A stretch of 64,000 nucleotides of DNA from Rhynchonema sp. JSB1_4 (GCA_030248065.1 JASAMV010006671.1:1-64000); one strand, 5' to 3'; counted from the stretch's first letter, positions 11,063-25,665 are shown. The notes: generated by a model not told the origin, from the letters alone. Translations and numbers: made by a program.

Positions 11063-14000
11063 GTACTGATTAAATCGGGCTACAAACATTGGAATATGTT
11101 GCAACTTTGGATCACCCCGCAACAGTATATTTTACAAACATTAATTTACAATCGTAATATTTTCATTTTAAGAAAGTGCAGTTTGAAATGCTCAGATTTG
11201 ACATGAATATCCAGAGCCAGATTTAAAATTTACATAATCTTGCAAAATACAGCATGCAATTTCTGATATTTACATAATAGGGCCTGGTGCAGGCAGACTA
11301 ATGTGATCCAAAATGAATGTTGCGCAAGTTTCCAAACGCGGAAAAGTACCGACCACGCAAACACAAGGAAGAAGTTTACAATCAGGATCTGTCTATAGAA
11401 GAGGGCATACCGTTCTATAAACCTGATCAAGGATGCACATGGCGTAGGTTGCAAAGGCATGAGTGGGGGCTGATTTAGGGTAATAGGAAGCACTGCCTCA
11501 TTTCATCCAACTCTCTGTGATGCTTTCTGGTTAACCACAAGACGCGATGTAATTACAGTTGCCGCAATAATCACACGGATACGGAAATAATATTCAGGAG
11601 AAAACGAAAAAACAACAGTGAAGCTTCTGGGTTACAATAACACGATGATATTTTTCACAAAATTGGATCCAAATTTGTATCTAGTGCTACATCCAGAATA
11701 ACCGATATTTTAAAACTAAAATAACACTGTGGCTTACTTATACATTACGTGAAACTGCTTTCACAGTTGGCGACCAAGCTACATAAGATTGTGATCTGTG
11801 GTGGACACTCATGCCATCAATATTTTTATAAAATTTTCATTCACATATACTGATGTACGCGGTGGTCCGCGGTACTCCGTTTTATTATGTTCTATGACTA
11901 GTGAAACATCTGCAAGCCTGATGAGTTTCTACGAAAGGGTAAGAGTGAATTGGCCATGATGTGCTTTATGCTCTAGTTTTACATGAGCATTGAACACCCA
12001 AAAAGCACTTATACATACATAGCTCCGCGATAACAAATTTTGTCTGGGTCTTGGGCTTAAGGCAGTTCTGATCGAGATCTGGTGATTTTGATCAATGACT
12101 ATCTGATTCTAAGTTGTCACATGAGCACAGCGTGATACCTCAACTCGCTCCAGATACAAAACGCAGTTTGCATGATTAGGATTTGTTTTTTTCTCGGGCG
12201 AACGATTTATTGCACGCGGAAAAGAAACTGATGTAGTGAACTCACAGCGGGTGACTTGCATAGAAAGGAGCGTTTTATTTTTCTTTCTCAACATTTCAAA
12301 GTTTCAAGAAAAATAATAATAACGGTGAGCGCAAGAAAAATAATGTTCATATTTGCCACGAAAACATGCTGGGCTCCAGTTACATGAGACCAAAGTTCAT
12401 GAGCATTTTCGAAACGAAAAAACTCTTGCCCTCTTATCCCGTGCTTTTCAGTGGCACGGCTCACTAAACCTAACTATCCTTTTTTGACCAGAAGGGTTAA
12501 AAGATCACCCGCTGAGCACGTAAAAAAGCAACAAATAATCATGCATAGTTGTCAAAAATATATTAATGAGCAAGGGGAAAACAAAAATGAGATTTTCCAA
12601 AACTTCGACAATGGGTCATTGTTCGTGGAGCAGAAAACGCTTAAAACCGGGTCAAGAGAGCACAAGACCAAATATTGTTTGTTAAGTTTGTCGGTTAACC
12701 TGGTTGAAAAAGGGGTTTATGCTCATGTCGTTTACGCACATGGTCAACTGTCGTTGTCGACTCAGCCGTGGTGCCACGTGCCGAATACATGTTTCTCGCG
12801 CTTATGTGGGGATGCTTGAGTTGACGTCAAAACAATTGGCCAAAACGGGCGTTTTTCACCATGCAAACGTTAGAAACGACTTTATTTACAGCAATTTTCG
12901 GGCGGATGGTTATTTAAACACAAGAGGCTCTTTGAATAACTGAGTATAAGGTTTGAGGATCATAAAGGAAAAACCCTTGAAAAGAATGACATAAAATAAC
13001 GGCAAAAAGCCGTGCCTCAGAAATGTAGTCGGAATTGTATAAATTGAATTGCATCAATAATGTTTTGATGGTTTCCCACAAATTTTTTCACCCGGCAAAT
13101 TGATAAAAACTAACCTCTGATAAAAATAAATAATACCAATGGTGTACTGACATAAATATCTTAACTACACAGTAACGTCGTGTGGAACATGAAAAATACG
13201 CGAAAGAAACGGGAGTTATGTACTTTACGTATGTCATGTTTTCCTGACGTTATGTAGGTGTTTCAACCGTGTTCTATAAATTGTGACTGTGTAGAACCGT
13301 TACCTCACCACGCCAACAATTTTGCAATCACAAAGCGCGTTTTATGTGAGTTGTTCCTTTATTTATTTTGCTCATGTCGTCTTATCACACCGTGCGGAAT
13401 TGCATTTTTAAACTGTCGGTGTATTCCTTATTCTGATGAACGGCTGGTACCTACATATTGTGTGGTGGGTGACTTGCAGAGGAAACGTGTGTTTAGTATT
13501 GACAGTGAAACATCAACCAGCCGGTCAACAATGATATCTCGAACACCAAAGTGTCTGTTGCTTCACATTAGTATTACATTTTCAAAGTATTTCTGTACAG
13601 TTCAGAGCAGCCCCCCAAGACCAAATAAAGTTGGTACGGTTATCAACCAAACCAACGGTGACTAAGCGCTTGTGTGTGTAACCTGCCTCTTCGCTTACAC
13701 CGGGCGCACGCCTCGCGCGCTTCGCTTTGGAAAAAAGTTCAAAAGTTTGCCTGGATTACAGCAAACAACTTTGTCTTTGACTACAAGGTGAGTAATACAT
13801 AGAGTATTCTTAGAAGAGAAGCGTATGTACAATGCTAAGAGTACCTAAATCAAAGGCGAAACTGCATTGCACTTAATGTAGTATGGTTTAAAAATAGGCA
13901 TTCGGAAATTTTAGCACGGGGTTCAGAAGAGCCCTTAGATACGGTTCGCTGGCTCGAACATTAAACAATGAAAATTGGGTAACATCTCGTTCTAAAATCC

Positions 14001-15921
14001 GGAAACATGAAGATACAGAAATGTACTCTGAGAATTGCATAGTGCGCCATAGACAACACAAACACAAGATACGTATTTTGCAATTGGGATCTAGCAAATT
14101 AAGCAAAACCCAGACCAAACACAGAGTTATAGAAAAAGGGGTTTCCAACACATTTGTGCTTTGGTAATGATAGAACTGTTTCTGATGTTGTCGGTTAAAA
14201 TTTATGTTATGTCTAATGCTGTGAAAGTGGAATATGACCAATTTTGGCAACATGTATCACAGATTGCAGAGACTTTTGTATAAATGTGCTATTGGTGGCT
14301 CGTTCCCATCTATTTTCGCAAGCGGGCGGTGCACCAGGTCATCTTCAGTGTGAATACACTACGGTGACCGACATAATGTAACAACATTATTTTTCACAAC
14401 ATCGGCGCGTAGCAGGAGCTTCAACGCAGTCAAAACTAACATGTGCACATGTGCACCTCTGGCCTTGACTTGTTGCCTGCGGCCATACAAATGCAACAGG
14501 TGGCCAAGCAATAGTGCAAGCATTGGGGGCATATTTGTGACAAAATGTTTTTTCTTGATTTTTGTCTCTCTCTCTCTCTCTCTCTCTCTATTTCTGAGCG
14601 GGAAAATGACGCGCGTGCTTCTTTTGCTGAGGATGGGTGTATGTGCAAGTCGTGAACAAATATAGCACTATTCGCAGTGGCATGGGAAATGCAATGACCA
14701 TCTGCTTGCTGGTGCATTTGCACTGACGATGACCTGGTGCACCCGGACGAAACAAACACTGTGGGATGCTTGGGCACAAGTTGAGCTTTGGCTTTTATCA
14801 CGCATCGTGCCAGACACGCACCTAAAACCGTAAAGCTGCTGTGATTCAGGGAAGCTGCACTTCAATTCATTGAAATTTTTCAGGCTGGCAAAAACGTACG
14901 TCCATATCAGAAGTCCATACAGAAAAAAAAATTCTAAATTTATATGTAATTCTATCCTAAACTTTTGCCCGAGGACAGCTTTAGTTGCACATAATTATTG
15001 CTTGTCCGAGACATTTGGTTTTTCCCCCCGAAAATAAACTTGGTAAACCTGATTTCTTGCTTGAGTAGCGTGTAATGCTGACATAGTTTCTTTTCTGTGC
15101 CAGAACAATTTTCTTAGAAAAAGACATAATTTATTGGTTTGTTTTTATAGTATTTTAATGCGATGCGCAAACTAGTAGTCATTTGACGCAGAGAAAAACG
15201 TAGAAAATAAGTGCTGGTCCGGTTTTTTCACGATTAAGGTTAAAAAGGAATTTTTCTGATAAAAATATATCATTCCGTTAACGGCAAAAAGTCGGAATTA
15301 AGGCTGAACAAGTCAACCTTCGGAGGGCTTCAGATTTAGTTGAAGTCAAGACTCAGAAACAAAAAACTGCAAAGAATGCTACATGACACGAATAACGAAC
15401 ACACGATACTAAAAAGCAGTGCCAGGCACAAAATACATATATAAAAGTAACACAACAAAATCAACAAAGTTAACAAATAAGGAGCAGCTCTAGACGCATA
15501 CAAATTAAAAAAGTTTAATGTGGCGATTTGTGTTACCCGATGGCATCTGAAAAAAGTCAATATTTAGAGGAATAGTACTTCTTATGAGCGCCTGATTGAA
15601 TAAAACGAATACCTGAATATAAATAACAACTAATAAAGGCACAATATCGGTTATGCATATATTATTTTGATGACACATTGTTTGGAAAAGGTTGAATCAG
15701 AAAAATAAGTTTATTCTTGTTATTATTGTTATTATTCGGAACACCATTCTATGCCATCCTGAGTCAAGTATTCTTCTCACGATATAGAAAGGTATGTACC
15801 ATACATATACTGTATATGTACTGTATATGTATGTACCTAGTACCATGCCTCTGTGGTTGTCCAATACAACTCAAAGCACGTATATGTACGTACCGGTATT
15901 TTTACAAAAAGCTCGCACGGC
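11063..15921. other. AT-rich stretch without a recognised gene
   Basis: Open frames of 120-135 codons at 12,451-12,819, 13,258-13,665 and 13,888-14,253 lack recognisable domains and splice-consistent neighbours. A short TC repeat lies at about 14,565-14,589. Copies of a dispersed motif GGTGCACCAGGTCATC lie near 14,330 and, inverted, near 14,735. Confidence 0.35.
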
Positions 15922-16412
15922 CAGGGTTGGGTTAAAAAAACAGTCCGTGGCTCTAATAAACTACGTAAGCAGCCGTCATTATGTGCGCATTCAGTCCTTC
16001 CAGGAAGTCAAATCTGTTTGAAATCTAAAATTATCGTTCCAAAACCGCGGGTTATGCAGCTGTTTTCATGTAACTTTGCTAAAAAAATGCGCCAATTATT
16101 TAGCTTTCCCGTGACACGCCTTCACTTTTCAAACAACAATCTACATATGTAGGTATACATATGGTGGACAGACTATCCCCAACGCAAATTGTCACGTTAT
16201 CTGGCTCATCGTAAAAAATATCACCTCGCAACTGCCCGTTTGTGAACACAACTGGTCGGTGTCAATATACTTACAAAAATTTCGACAATTTTTCACATTG
16301 AGAACCGAAATTTTTATGGTCCGGAATAAAAAAAATAAATCTTAAAATTTTGTTTAAATTCAAAAAAGGTATAAAAAGGTCAATAATGAAAACATTTTTT
16401 AATCCAACCCTA
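15922..16412. mobile_element. hAT-type MITE, CAGGGTTGGG ends
   Basis: It begins CAGGGTTGGGTTAAAAAAA and ends TTTTTTAATCCAACCCTA, the same ends as the verified elements at 25,019 and 48,924. The flanks CGCACGGC and CGTGCGGC match at 6 of 8 positions, consistent with a decayed 8-bp duplication. The interior is non-coding. Confidence 0.65.
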
Positions 16413-17046
16413 CGTGCGGCTACTCATACCTGCATTACATTGGATAACCTGTAGTTTTTCATTTTGTCTCAGCCGTACGAGGTGAAGAAAAGAGTGGTTA
16501 AGGATTTTGAGTGAACAACAGTTTCCAGAAAAGTTGCGCAGGTTAAAAATAGTTATGCCGTGCAACATGGCATGAATTGCACTTCAAGCTCCGTGAGGCT
16601 CGCGAAGAGAGCCACTTGGGAAGGGGCATAATGTTCTAGAAAAAGGTGCAAAGTAAAGTCTGAAGTCAACAAGTGAATCATTTTCCATCTTTGTTTATTT
16701 ATTGCTCTATTACGAATATTGCCGCCGCATAGACGACTAACTTCAAAAAACTGCGATTTTTTGGAATACATAAATGTATTTATACTTAAGTTCTTGACGG
16801 ACTTATGCAAGGGGAAGCGGCAACGAACAAAGTCAAAATCACGTTGACTATATAAGACACGAATATAAGACGCAACAGAAAAGGCTACGGTAAACTTACC
16901 CAGAATATTTGCGCGTAATGGAAAAATATGTCATAATTAATTTGTTGTAGTGCCCAGTTTTTGGGGCACTACCGCCCATAATTTACACCAGGTGGCAAAT
17001 ACAGTGGTACTTTAAGAAGGTATCCACTTTCCTGGCATCCGGGCTG

Positions 17047-17272
17047 AGTGTGGTCGGAGTCGGGTTTGACTTTGACTTGGCATGAAATGGGTTGTTCATT
17101 ACACACTGTTGTGAAGCAGCGGCCAGCCTCTTGCGCACTGGCAATATACAGCACACATGCGGGTTATGCATGGACGCACAGTCATGGACTAAGGTTTTAC
17201 GGATGGGTTTATATAAAAAATATTTTAATGTCAAGTCAACCCAAGTCAAACTCGACTCCGACCACGCGAACA
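17047..17272. repeat. Foldback element with GTGGTCGGAGTCG ends
   Basis: GTGGTCGGAGTCGGGTTTGA at the left is mirrored by TCAAACTCGACTCCGACCAC at the right, and the repeats continue inward through copies of GACTTTGACTTGG. The central 110 bp is unique. No coding capacity and no clear target duplication. Confidence 0.7.
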
Positions 17273-18195
17273 AAGTGCATTACCGGCCAGTGCTTGGAAC
17301 TACATTAACTTACCCACATATATTTAAAAAATAACACTAAGGTTTTGTTCAATGTTTTGCTTTGCGTGGCAAACCGTTTTTAATTAAAAACAAGCAAAGA
17401 ACAAAAACGAAAAATTTGTGAATTTTTTTTCAACCTCCGGCAAGAGTTTTACAGAAATGTGGGCAAGGGTAAAAATTAATATCGTGAAGTAAATAATAGT
17501 CTAACGAATCAACTCTGAATTCACAGAAAATCGCAAGGCTGAATACAAATGAAATGAAAAAATATCTTTACCTTTAGATATTAAAGCTTACTAATGCTAT
17601 ATAACTGGCATTTGACCTAATAAAAATTTATCTTTGAGGGAAACAAACAAACTCATTAAAAATGAAATGTGCGCAAAAGTGTATCAAAAATCTACTTACT
17701 ATTTGGATTTTGAAACAGTCATGATACCGATAAGCACGATAAAGCAGTAAGTACTCTGTTGGCGGTAAAATAGTTTTCGTGAGCGACTCGAAATTTCACG
17801 TGAACAACAGGTATGTAATAAATAGCCTTTTCACGGAAGTATAAGTCGGGAAGAATAAAAAGTGTAAAAACGGAAAGCAGGAAAAGGGAAATATGCGGAT
17901 AAACATACATAAATAAACGTCAACATTAATGCAGCATTAAACAGTTGTTAGCCAAGATTTCAGAATATTAGTGCCGGGCGTATAAAAATGCTATTGCAGA
18001 CCCAGAAACTGATTCGATTTCTGCTTGACTTGGTCTGATTCTTGTATGAACACATTGTATACGGTACCTGTGGCGTATTTTACGCTTTTGCATACGGAAC
18101 TAATATTCAGTCAGAGCACTGAGACCGTGATCTTGTCTGGAGGGCAAACGGCTCACATAAATGACGATCTTTTATGTTCGAACCTTTTTCCGCCG

Positions 18196-18402
18196 TCAAA
18201 TTATTGAACTGCCTCTGGTGCCTGATGTTTCTGGAGTGTAACCCTGAATTTCAGGATAAAGAGGGACAACCATTTTTTCGTCGCTCCAAATTTCAATTGC
18301 AGCTTTGAGAGGACCGTATCCTCCTCTGAAGATGACCTGGTGCGCCGCACCTTTCTTCAGTGTAAAGTCAATTCCCGTGCATGACCAACAACAATTCTTC
18401 AC
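18196..18402 (-). CDS. Possible isolated terminal exon
   Basis: A 68-codon frame has coding-like composition, with the stretch HQVIFRGGYGPLKAAIEIWS followed by PLYPEIQGY, and it ends in a stop. I cannot place partner exons with consistent phases, nor name a family. It overlaps a copy of the dispersed GGTGCACCAG motif, so it may equally be repeat-derived. Confidence 0.2.
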   Translation of the reverse strand: MKNCCWSCTGIDFTLKKGAAHQVIFRGGYGPLKAAIEIWSDEKMVVPLYPEIQGYTPETSGTRGSSII

Positions 18403-19859
18403 AAATCTTCAAATTTTGTCGCATTTTTTGATGAACATGAGCATCATTTCAGTTCAGGACGTTTGAGCATATTGTCGAATATCACACATGATCATCTAAA
18501 GCACCAGCCAGCCGGGCTGCAGCCAATCTCATGTAATGATCGCACGCGACATCAACGCACGGCAGAAGATGTGCGAATTTTTTTATTTTATGTTTTGAAC
18601 ATTTATTTGAACCTGCGTAGTCACTGCTATACATGCCGCATGACCTTGTGGTCGGTTTATGATCCGACTTGCGGGAAATTTGATGCTGTTTGAATTTAGT
18701 ATACGTATGCCTGGTTTTGGTTGCATCGGCACAGCTTGGGTGCGAAAACATTGAATCATGGATAACCACTAAGGACAAACTGCACGGCTGTGCATAAACG
18801 TCAGGTGAAACATCAGCTGGCCATGAGCCATGTATGTAAGTTTTAGAAACAGACATCAATGATGATCATGAAGAAAAATTGCGCTCTCTTTTCCGTACTT
18901 GACAGAGTACTTCATGTTTCAAAATCAGTACGCGAAGAAACTTTCGCCACATCATAAACAACAGGTACGAAAATGAACAAGGCCACCAACCTCAGACAAC
19001 AAAAGATAAAAAACAGAAGCTGAAAGATATGAATTTCTTTTTTGTGTCATCATTAATAAATCTCGCTGCCAAACGCGCGTGCGAATGACCGAAAAGGACA
19101 ACAGCTATCGTGCGGAAACGGTTAACGGCTGCAAATAAAAATCACCATCGTTTTTTTTGAAATTTATTTTTTTTCTGATAGTCATGCGGAAATTAGTGTA
19201 CGTATTGCATAAATGTCTTAATAAAGGATTTGAGCAGAGCTTAGCCGTTTGGAGGGAGACTATAAACTGGTGCCCATGCCACTCAAAGCCAGGATGAATC
19301 AGGCAACATTTCCAGGGTTTCAACACGTTTTTTGCACATAAAAATACTCGGTAGGCAATAATTTGCCATCTGTTGTTGTGTGAGACCACTTCAACAAAAG
19401 CGAACATAAAAAACACGAGACTTTTTCATTCATATTGCGACCAAATTACTCGAGAAAAATAAGAAAAAAGACCATATAAGATATGCCTTTTAATGTATAC
19501 ATCGGAATAACACGATGGAAAACAAAACCTGTTGTCATTTTCGCCATCACAAGAGCGGTATGATTAGTTCAACCTCGAAAACCGGAGTTACATTTTCGGA
19601 CTACATGTGCAAAATGTATCAAACCACAGTAACATGTGTGGGTTGTTATGGTGACAGTGCGGTGTTTCAGGGCGGGGACAGGAAGTAAAGTGCAATTTTA
19701 GGCCAGAATATTGAATGACCAATTGTCGGGGATTATGAGTGAAGGTTAGGTTACACTGTATATATACATGAGTTCATGAATTCATGACGACAAGCGAGCA
19801 CAGGGGAGTTATTTATTTATGCAGAAATTTGGAACGAAAGAAATGTTTTCTGTAGTATA

Positions 19860-20127
19860 GTAAATTTCTAATTTCGTTGCCTCACGCATTCTTACAGACG
19901 CAGGGAAACTCCCGTTCGAAGTCGAGGCAGGCAACAAGCTCAACACACAGACAACAAGCCACGCAACTGGCTCGTGTGCGTTTCGAATGTTTCAGCCACA
20001 CAAGCTGTGCGTGTCTGTCAACTGCGTGGCTTGTTCACTGTGTGTTGAGCTTGTTGCCTGCTTCGACTTCGAACGGGAGTTTCCCTGCGTCTGCAAGAAT
20101 GCGTGAGGCAGCGAAATTAGTAACTTA
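19860..20127. repeat. Foldback MITE, TTTCTAATTTCGTTGCCTCA ends (copy 1)
   Basis: The ends TAAATTTCTAATTTCGTTGC and its near complement flank long internal arms carrying GCAGGGAAACTCCCGTTCGA, then GGCAACAAGCTCAACACACA. Four copies occur in the window: here, 20,139-20,402, and one in each palindrome arm. The ends abut TA, which would fit a TA target. No protein is encoded. Confidence 0.75.
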
Positions 20128-20138
20128 CCATATATGTA

Positions 20139-20402
20139 GTAAATTTCCGATTTCGTTGTCTCATGCATTTTTACAGACGCAGGGAAACTCCCGTTCGAGG
20201 TCGAAGCAGGCAACCAGCTCAATACACAGACAACAAGCCCCGCAACTGGCTCGTGTGCGTTTCGAATGTTGCAGTCACACAAGCTGTGTTTGTCAGCTGC
20301 GTGGCTTGTTCACTGTGTGCTGAGCTTGTTGCCTGCCTCGACTTCGAAAGCGAGTTTCCCTGCGTCTGTAAAACTGCGTGAGGCAACGAAATTAGAAACT
20401 TA
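20139..20402. repeat. Foldback MITE, TTTCTAATTTCGTTGCCTCA ends (copy 2)
   Basis: A second copy lies 11 bp after the first in the same orientation, with the same arms and small differences. The pair may reflect a tandem duplication or two independent insertions. Confidence 0.75.
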
Positions 20403-22996
20403 TTATAGCATTTTCATCATTCTTCAACTACGGGCATGTATTGTGGAACCAAAGCAAACGAAGCACAACTGCTTGCAATACGACATGTGGGTCGCTTTTA
20501 ATCCAATGTTCGAGGTCTATCCGATTTTTGGGCTTTATTTAGGCACAGAAAATGAATCAAAATCATGACGTAGTCATCTCGGCCCAAAGCAGAGGTCTGG
20601 AAAGTCTTTGCGCAGCAAGCGCGCAGTCAAACCGATGTTTAATGAGAAATATGATACGTGTTTATGACAGAGAACAAAAGTTTTGCACAAACCATAATGC
20701 TTTTTATGGTGATGCAATTTCATGGATATGAACCGTAGAAAATACGAAACCCATAACTGTCTAAAATTGAATTATATAATTGATAGACATTGATTTGCGT
20801 TAAAGAGTGTAAATAAAAATTGGACCCCAGATCTAGTCTCACTCTTCATCGAATCATAAAAACAAGAGGCGATGACTATGTTTTAGTATATTACCATGAA
20901 ATTAATTCTAAAAAGTTAAGTGAACTTGCAGTATATATGTATTACACCACACCACGAAAAAATCTAAAGCAGACCAAAGTAATAAATACTGGTTTGGCAA
21001 CTAAAGCGCAAATGCGCGTGAATTATGAAGAGAACTGAGAAAAAAACGCTCGTTTTTTTGAACGAAATTTAGTTTAAAAACGGTCTACAGCAGTCAGCAA
21101 TAAATTATAGTACCGGGTCCAGGGTTCAGGAAAAGCATTGTCCATGCCCTCTGAAAAAAATCTAAACTGGATTTAACATAAAAATGAAATATAACTAAAT
21201 GTTAAAAAAATCGATGATAACTGAATACAACACCATGATGTAAAAAGGGCTATGGTGCCCAGACTTTTGACAAATGAACTTCTGAATACCGTGAATAGTA
21301 GTAAATGATAATGATACATTGATCGAAACTAAATCAGATGTGTAGAAACGTTGCTTCCCTTGCGTGTGGCCTTAAAATTTTGTTTTCCGAAAAAGTGTAA
21401 AAATAAAAATGTCCATTGGTTGTGTGCTATACCAAGTTTGGTTACGTCGTTACGTGCAAAGTTTGGCTCAAGGTCAAGATTATTATGAAGTTTGACTTTT
21501 ACGCAACGAAATTCAAGAAGAGTGATTCTGTTAAACGCTTGAATGGGACTAAAACTTCTGTATTGGTAAAAAACGTATATTGCACTTTCAGAGCCATTTA
21601 GGTGCAACACAGATCTTGGCATAAAAATTCTGTTTTTATACCATGATTTGCAGAACGTATCACTGAAAGACACAAACCGACTTTACGGGCTCATACTAAC
21701 GTTGACAACGCAACTGCCTGTTTTTCACGCAAACGTCGCAGGATGTCTGTTGCCATCAACGCACCTCGGGTCTCACTCTCCAAGTGTATCACACAAAACC
21801 AAGCTTGAAATGCTTGTGCATGTGCAGTGAACTGCTGAACTTTACAGTTTACACTTCTCATATGATTTGCACAGCAAACACCCAGCAAGTAGCGTTTGCA
21901 AGATTCACGGCCAGTTGCATTGATGACAATGGTATTAGCCACAAACGCATCAAAGTTGCACACACAAAATGATGATCCGGCAAAATCACGGTATTTTTGT
22001 ATGGATATTTATTGACGAAAAGTTCAACTATGGGCGGGAGTGCATGAAAATAAAAGACATGATACCATCATTACAGCAGAAATAACGGAGCAACTTTTGT
22101 TCAACTTACATATGCATGTCGGTTTGCAATATAACACAAAACGTTGAAATAAAACGCTGGAAACAAGCCGTAAAATCCATATGCGGCACAGATTTATTGC
22201 TTGAGACTTGGTAAATCGAAAAGCAAAGAAAATCGCAACTTTCTTCTGCGTCTTGAACACGGATTTTATTGGACCATCCAATTATTTTCGAAATGAGGGC
22301 AAGGCAGGCTGGGGCAAGAAACTGGGCTAATAGAACTTCTAACATTTTTTTTGAAATAGAAAAAAGTTTATTTGTGGTTGCGTTATCATCGTGCGTATGC
22401 GTGCGCACCTTTTATGTTTCGCCGTTATGTCTCACTGGAAGTGTTTGAGTTGCGCACCGGTCCAGGTATATTTTATAGGACTAGGTAATGAAAAATTAAA
22501 AATTAAAATTTTCCTCCTCCCTCCCCGGAGAGTGGAACGGGCCTGTCAAGCCAACCTGACCCGCATTATCTTTGTGACTTGCGTTGTGGCGAGCATTCTA
22601 AAATTTGACGTTTCATAATAATGCAATAGCAGTACCGAACTTGACCGTGACACCGTGATCTGTGTGCAGGCGCACGTGCGTGTTACCAACAAGAGTGTCT
22701 GATCTTCGAAACATGCGCGCGCATTAATTTTTTTGGGCGTGATAATCTGTCAAAACACGCGTCGAGGTGTCACGTTCACGTGTGTGTTTTTGTTACCGAC
22801 AGAGGCCGTTATTGTTCACAAGTCTGAGATCTGCGTCAGTGATAACGACTGACTGCAAAGAATCATTAAAAAACGGTGGGGATTTTTTTAGTTTGTCCCA
22901 GGTTTTGGCTGATTTTATTCAAATAATGATGCACATATTGATTAATGCTTGCTGAGTGTAATGTTTTTGTGCATTTGCACATGCAGCAGCGATGTT
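20403..22996. other. AT-rich stretch without a recognised gene
   Basis: Frames of 70-114 codons (for example 21,329-21,673 on the - strand) show no domain and no splice partners. I see no RNA gene or clear repeat. Confidence 0.35.
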
Positions 22997-23965
22997 AGGC
23001 CGCTTTCACAATCATCCGGTTTCCGGAATCCGGTTTGCGGTTTCCGGAATTCAAATCTCAAAAAAATGAAATCCGGTTTCCGGTTTCCGGAATCCGGTTT
23101 TTATTTTCCGGTTTCCGTTTTCCGGCTGCCGGAAAGTGCTTTCACAATCATCCGGTTTCCGGTTTCCGGATTTGATGACTTGCACGCGGCTTGACAAGTT
23201 CTATATCACACACGGCAACCGCATTCCTTGTCCAGCTGGTGGCCAGACATAACGCACTCTATGCGTGTTACAAAAGGAGACTTTGCTGTTTTTTGGGGCC
23301 CTGCATTTTGACCGCAGGCCCAATTTTGGGCAACAGATTGCTCGACATATTCTTGAGACATCGAACATCTTATGTGTGTACTATACATATGTGTATTGTG
23401 TACCTGCATCTACTTATGTGGTACAGCGGTATGGTATGGTACAACTCTGCGCAGGAACAACACTACACATCAGCACATGAACATGCGCGATGTGTTCCTG
23501 ATGTTCAAAGTTCGTTTGGGTCTGAAAGCGTGGCTGTTGGCCTTTCTCAGCTCTATTTATTCAATATATTTACGCCACGTTGCAAACCTTCTGAAAATAC
23601 CGCTAGAATGCATCAGTACATCAGTGATATTCGTTAATATTATAAGCATATAATTTACTTGTGTGCAGACACAAGGAACAAGTCATCACACAAGCAAACT
23701 TGTCCATCCCATGACGTCCACAACCCATTATGCACCCAAAACCGGATAAAAAATTAGAACCGGTTCTAAATGGCCTTTTCCGGTTTCCGGTCGCCGGAAA
23801 ACGGATTTGAATTAGGGCGAAAACCGGAAACCGGAAACCGGATGATTGTGAAAGCAACTTCCGGAAACCGGAAACCGGAAAAAACATTTAGGGAAACCGG
23901 ATTTGAAGCCAATTCCGGAAACCGGAAACCGGATTCCGGAAACCGGATGATTGTGAAAGCGGCCT
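22997..23965. repeat. Foldback element, AGGCCG-ended, word CCGGTTTCCGGAAT
   Basis: Both ends read AGGCCGCTTTCACAATCATC (right end inverted). Inside each end are dense runs of CCGGTTTCCGGAAT-type words: 23,017-23,170 and, inverted, 23,775-23,945. The unrelated middle of about 600 bp has no recognised gene. The first bases match those of the AGCGGATTAGCGGG elements at 3,054 and 52,486, but the word is different. Confidence 0.85.
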
Positions 23966-25018
23966 TATAGTCAAAGTTTGCTCGCTGAAGTACTCTGTAT
24001 GTTCTTTTGCATTTGGTCTCGCTCTGTGAAAATATAGGACGAAAGGCATTGATATTTCGGCACGAGGGTATGCAAACTTTTATCACACCCCCGCGTGACG
24101 ATCAAGCTGCAGTTAATGCAGGACAAATTTTATTTCCATGAAAATGACGAAATTAAAAAAGCAGTTCCAAATTTTCTCATGCGATCACACCCCCGCATAA
24201 TAATGGCTAGAACCACTTTCTTATAAAGTAATTTTTTAATTCTCTTTCGTAATATTCCACGCAAGCCCCACATAAAAGGTTCATCGCGAGCGCGCACCAT
24301 GCGTAAAATATTATTTCGTTCCGACAAAAAATACGGCAGCCCGATCCAGGTGTAAACACCGATGATTCATCGAAGACTTTTGCACGCACGTAAAACTGTC
24401 GCCCACGCCTCTAGTTTTATTAAAAAAAAGTGTGTGCTTTAAACCTGTCTGCAATAGTTGGTCTTCGCTTGCGCTTGGTTGGTTTTGACAACACGTGGTT
24501 TTATTGTGCGGTTGGTATGCCACATCAATTTTTGTTCAACAAACCTGAAATTTTCGTTTGGTCGTTTGAGGTTGTTGCTTTACAGTCCCCGCAGTCCAAA
24601 TGAAATTTAAGAGCAGACGTTTTACCCAAAATTCCGACAATCATGACGCCAAATACATGCATAATACTCTCTTTTCACAATAAGTTCCTATTTATTCTTA
24701 TCAACTATGGGTGCACGTGCATAGTGCAACCCACGTTTTACTAAACACAGTGTTGTGCGCTGGAAGATAAAAATTTATTGCGATATGCGAGGCATGTTGC
24801 AGCTTGCATTTGCGACATTTTTTAAGGAATTTTATGAAAGCCTCCTGGACCAAAACACTGACATAACGTCTGGTAGGTTTGAACTTACATGGATTATGAA
24901 CTGGCTGTAGGCACATTCTCAGCTTAAGGTTGAGCCTCCGAAAGCCTGTGATAAAGTCAAAACACGCGACAGTGACGTACTGTATGTATGTGGACTGATA
25001 AAAGTTGTCACGGTGCAG

Positions 25019-25530
25019 CAGGGTTGGGCAAAAAACGTTTTTTTTTCAAAAAATCGTTTTTTTTTAAAAACGTTTTTTTTAAAAAAAACGTTTTTTTTTA
25101 AACGCAAAGATGACCAAAATATGCCCCCAAAAAAATTGGAAAACGCTCATGTTGGTTAGAAAACGTGGTTAAATGAAGTCATTCTATGTGTTCTGAGGCA
25201 AAATAAACAGGTTTCAACCCTTTTCTAGCGAGTTGCTAAGATCCCATATCAGACCCGCATCGTGGGACCAACTTTGGCCGGGGTCATCACTGAAAGTCAA
25301 ACTCCGTATATCGACGTATCTCGACAAAGTAAAAATTGGTCGAAAATTTTTTGAAAAAAATGGGACAAAAAATTGATTTTCCTTGATAATCAGGGTACTT
25401 TCCCTGAAAAATCAGGGAAAATCAAGGAAATTCAGGATTTAAAAAAAACGAAAAACGACCCAGGCGTTTTTTTTTAAAAAAACGTCGTTTTTTTAAGAAA
25501 AAACGCCGTCGTTTTTTTTGCCCAACCCTG
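25019..25530. mobile_element. hAT-type MITE, word AAAAAACGTTTTTT, 8-bp TSD
   Basis: The ends are CAGGGTTGGGCAAAA and GCCCAACCCTG. The 8-bp flanks CGGTGCAG at 25,011-25,018 and 25,531-25,538 are identical. Inside each end are arrays of AAAAAACGTTTTTT-like words. The middle carries ATCAGGGAAAATCAAGG-type repeats. CAG...CTG ends plus an 8-bp duplication are diagnostic of hAT transposition. No transposase is present. Confidence 0.92.
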
Positions 25531-25665
25531 CGGTGCAGTCGTGAACGACAACACTGTCCTTTATGTTTCATGCCGCCGCTTCCTGGTTTGGCCATTGCGA
25601 AGTGTACAGCCTATTACCTTCTTTTTCGTGCTCTCTGGTCATAAGATGACACGAAAATCAAAGCC

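Noticed and set aside
10888..11122. Poly-Pro and poly-Gly frames
   Set aside because: They translate the C-rich tract and have no flanking exons.
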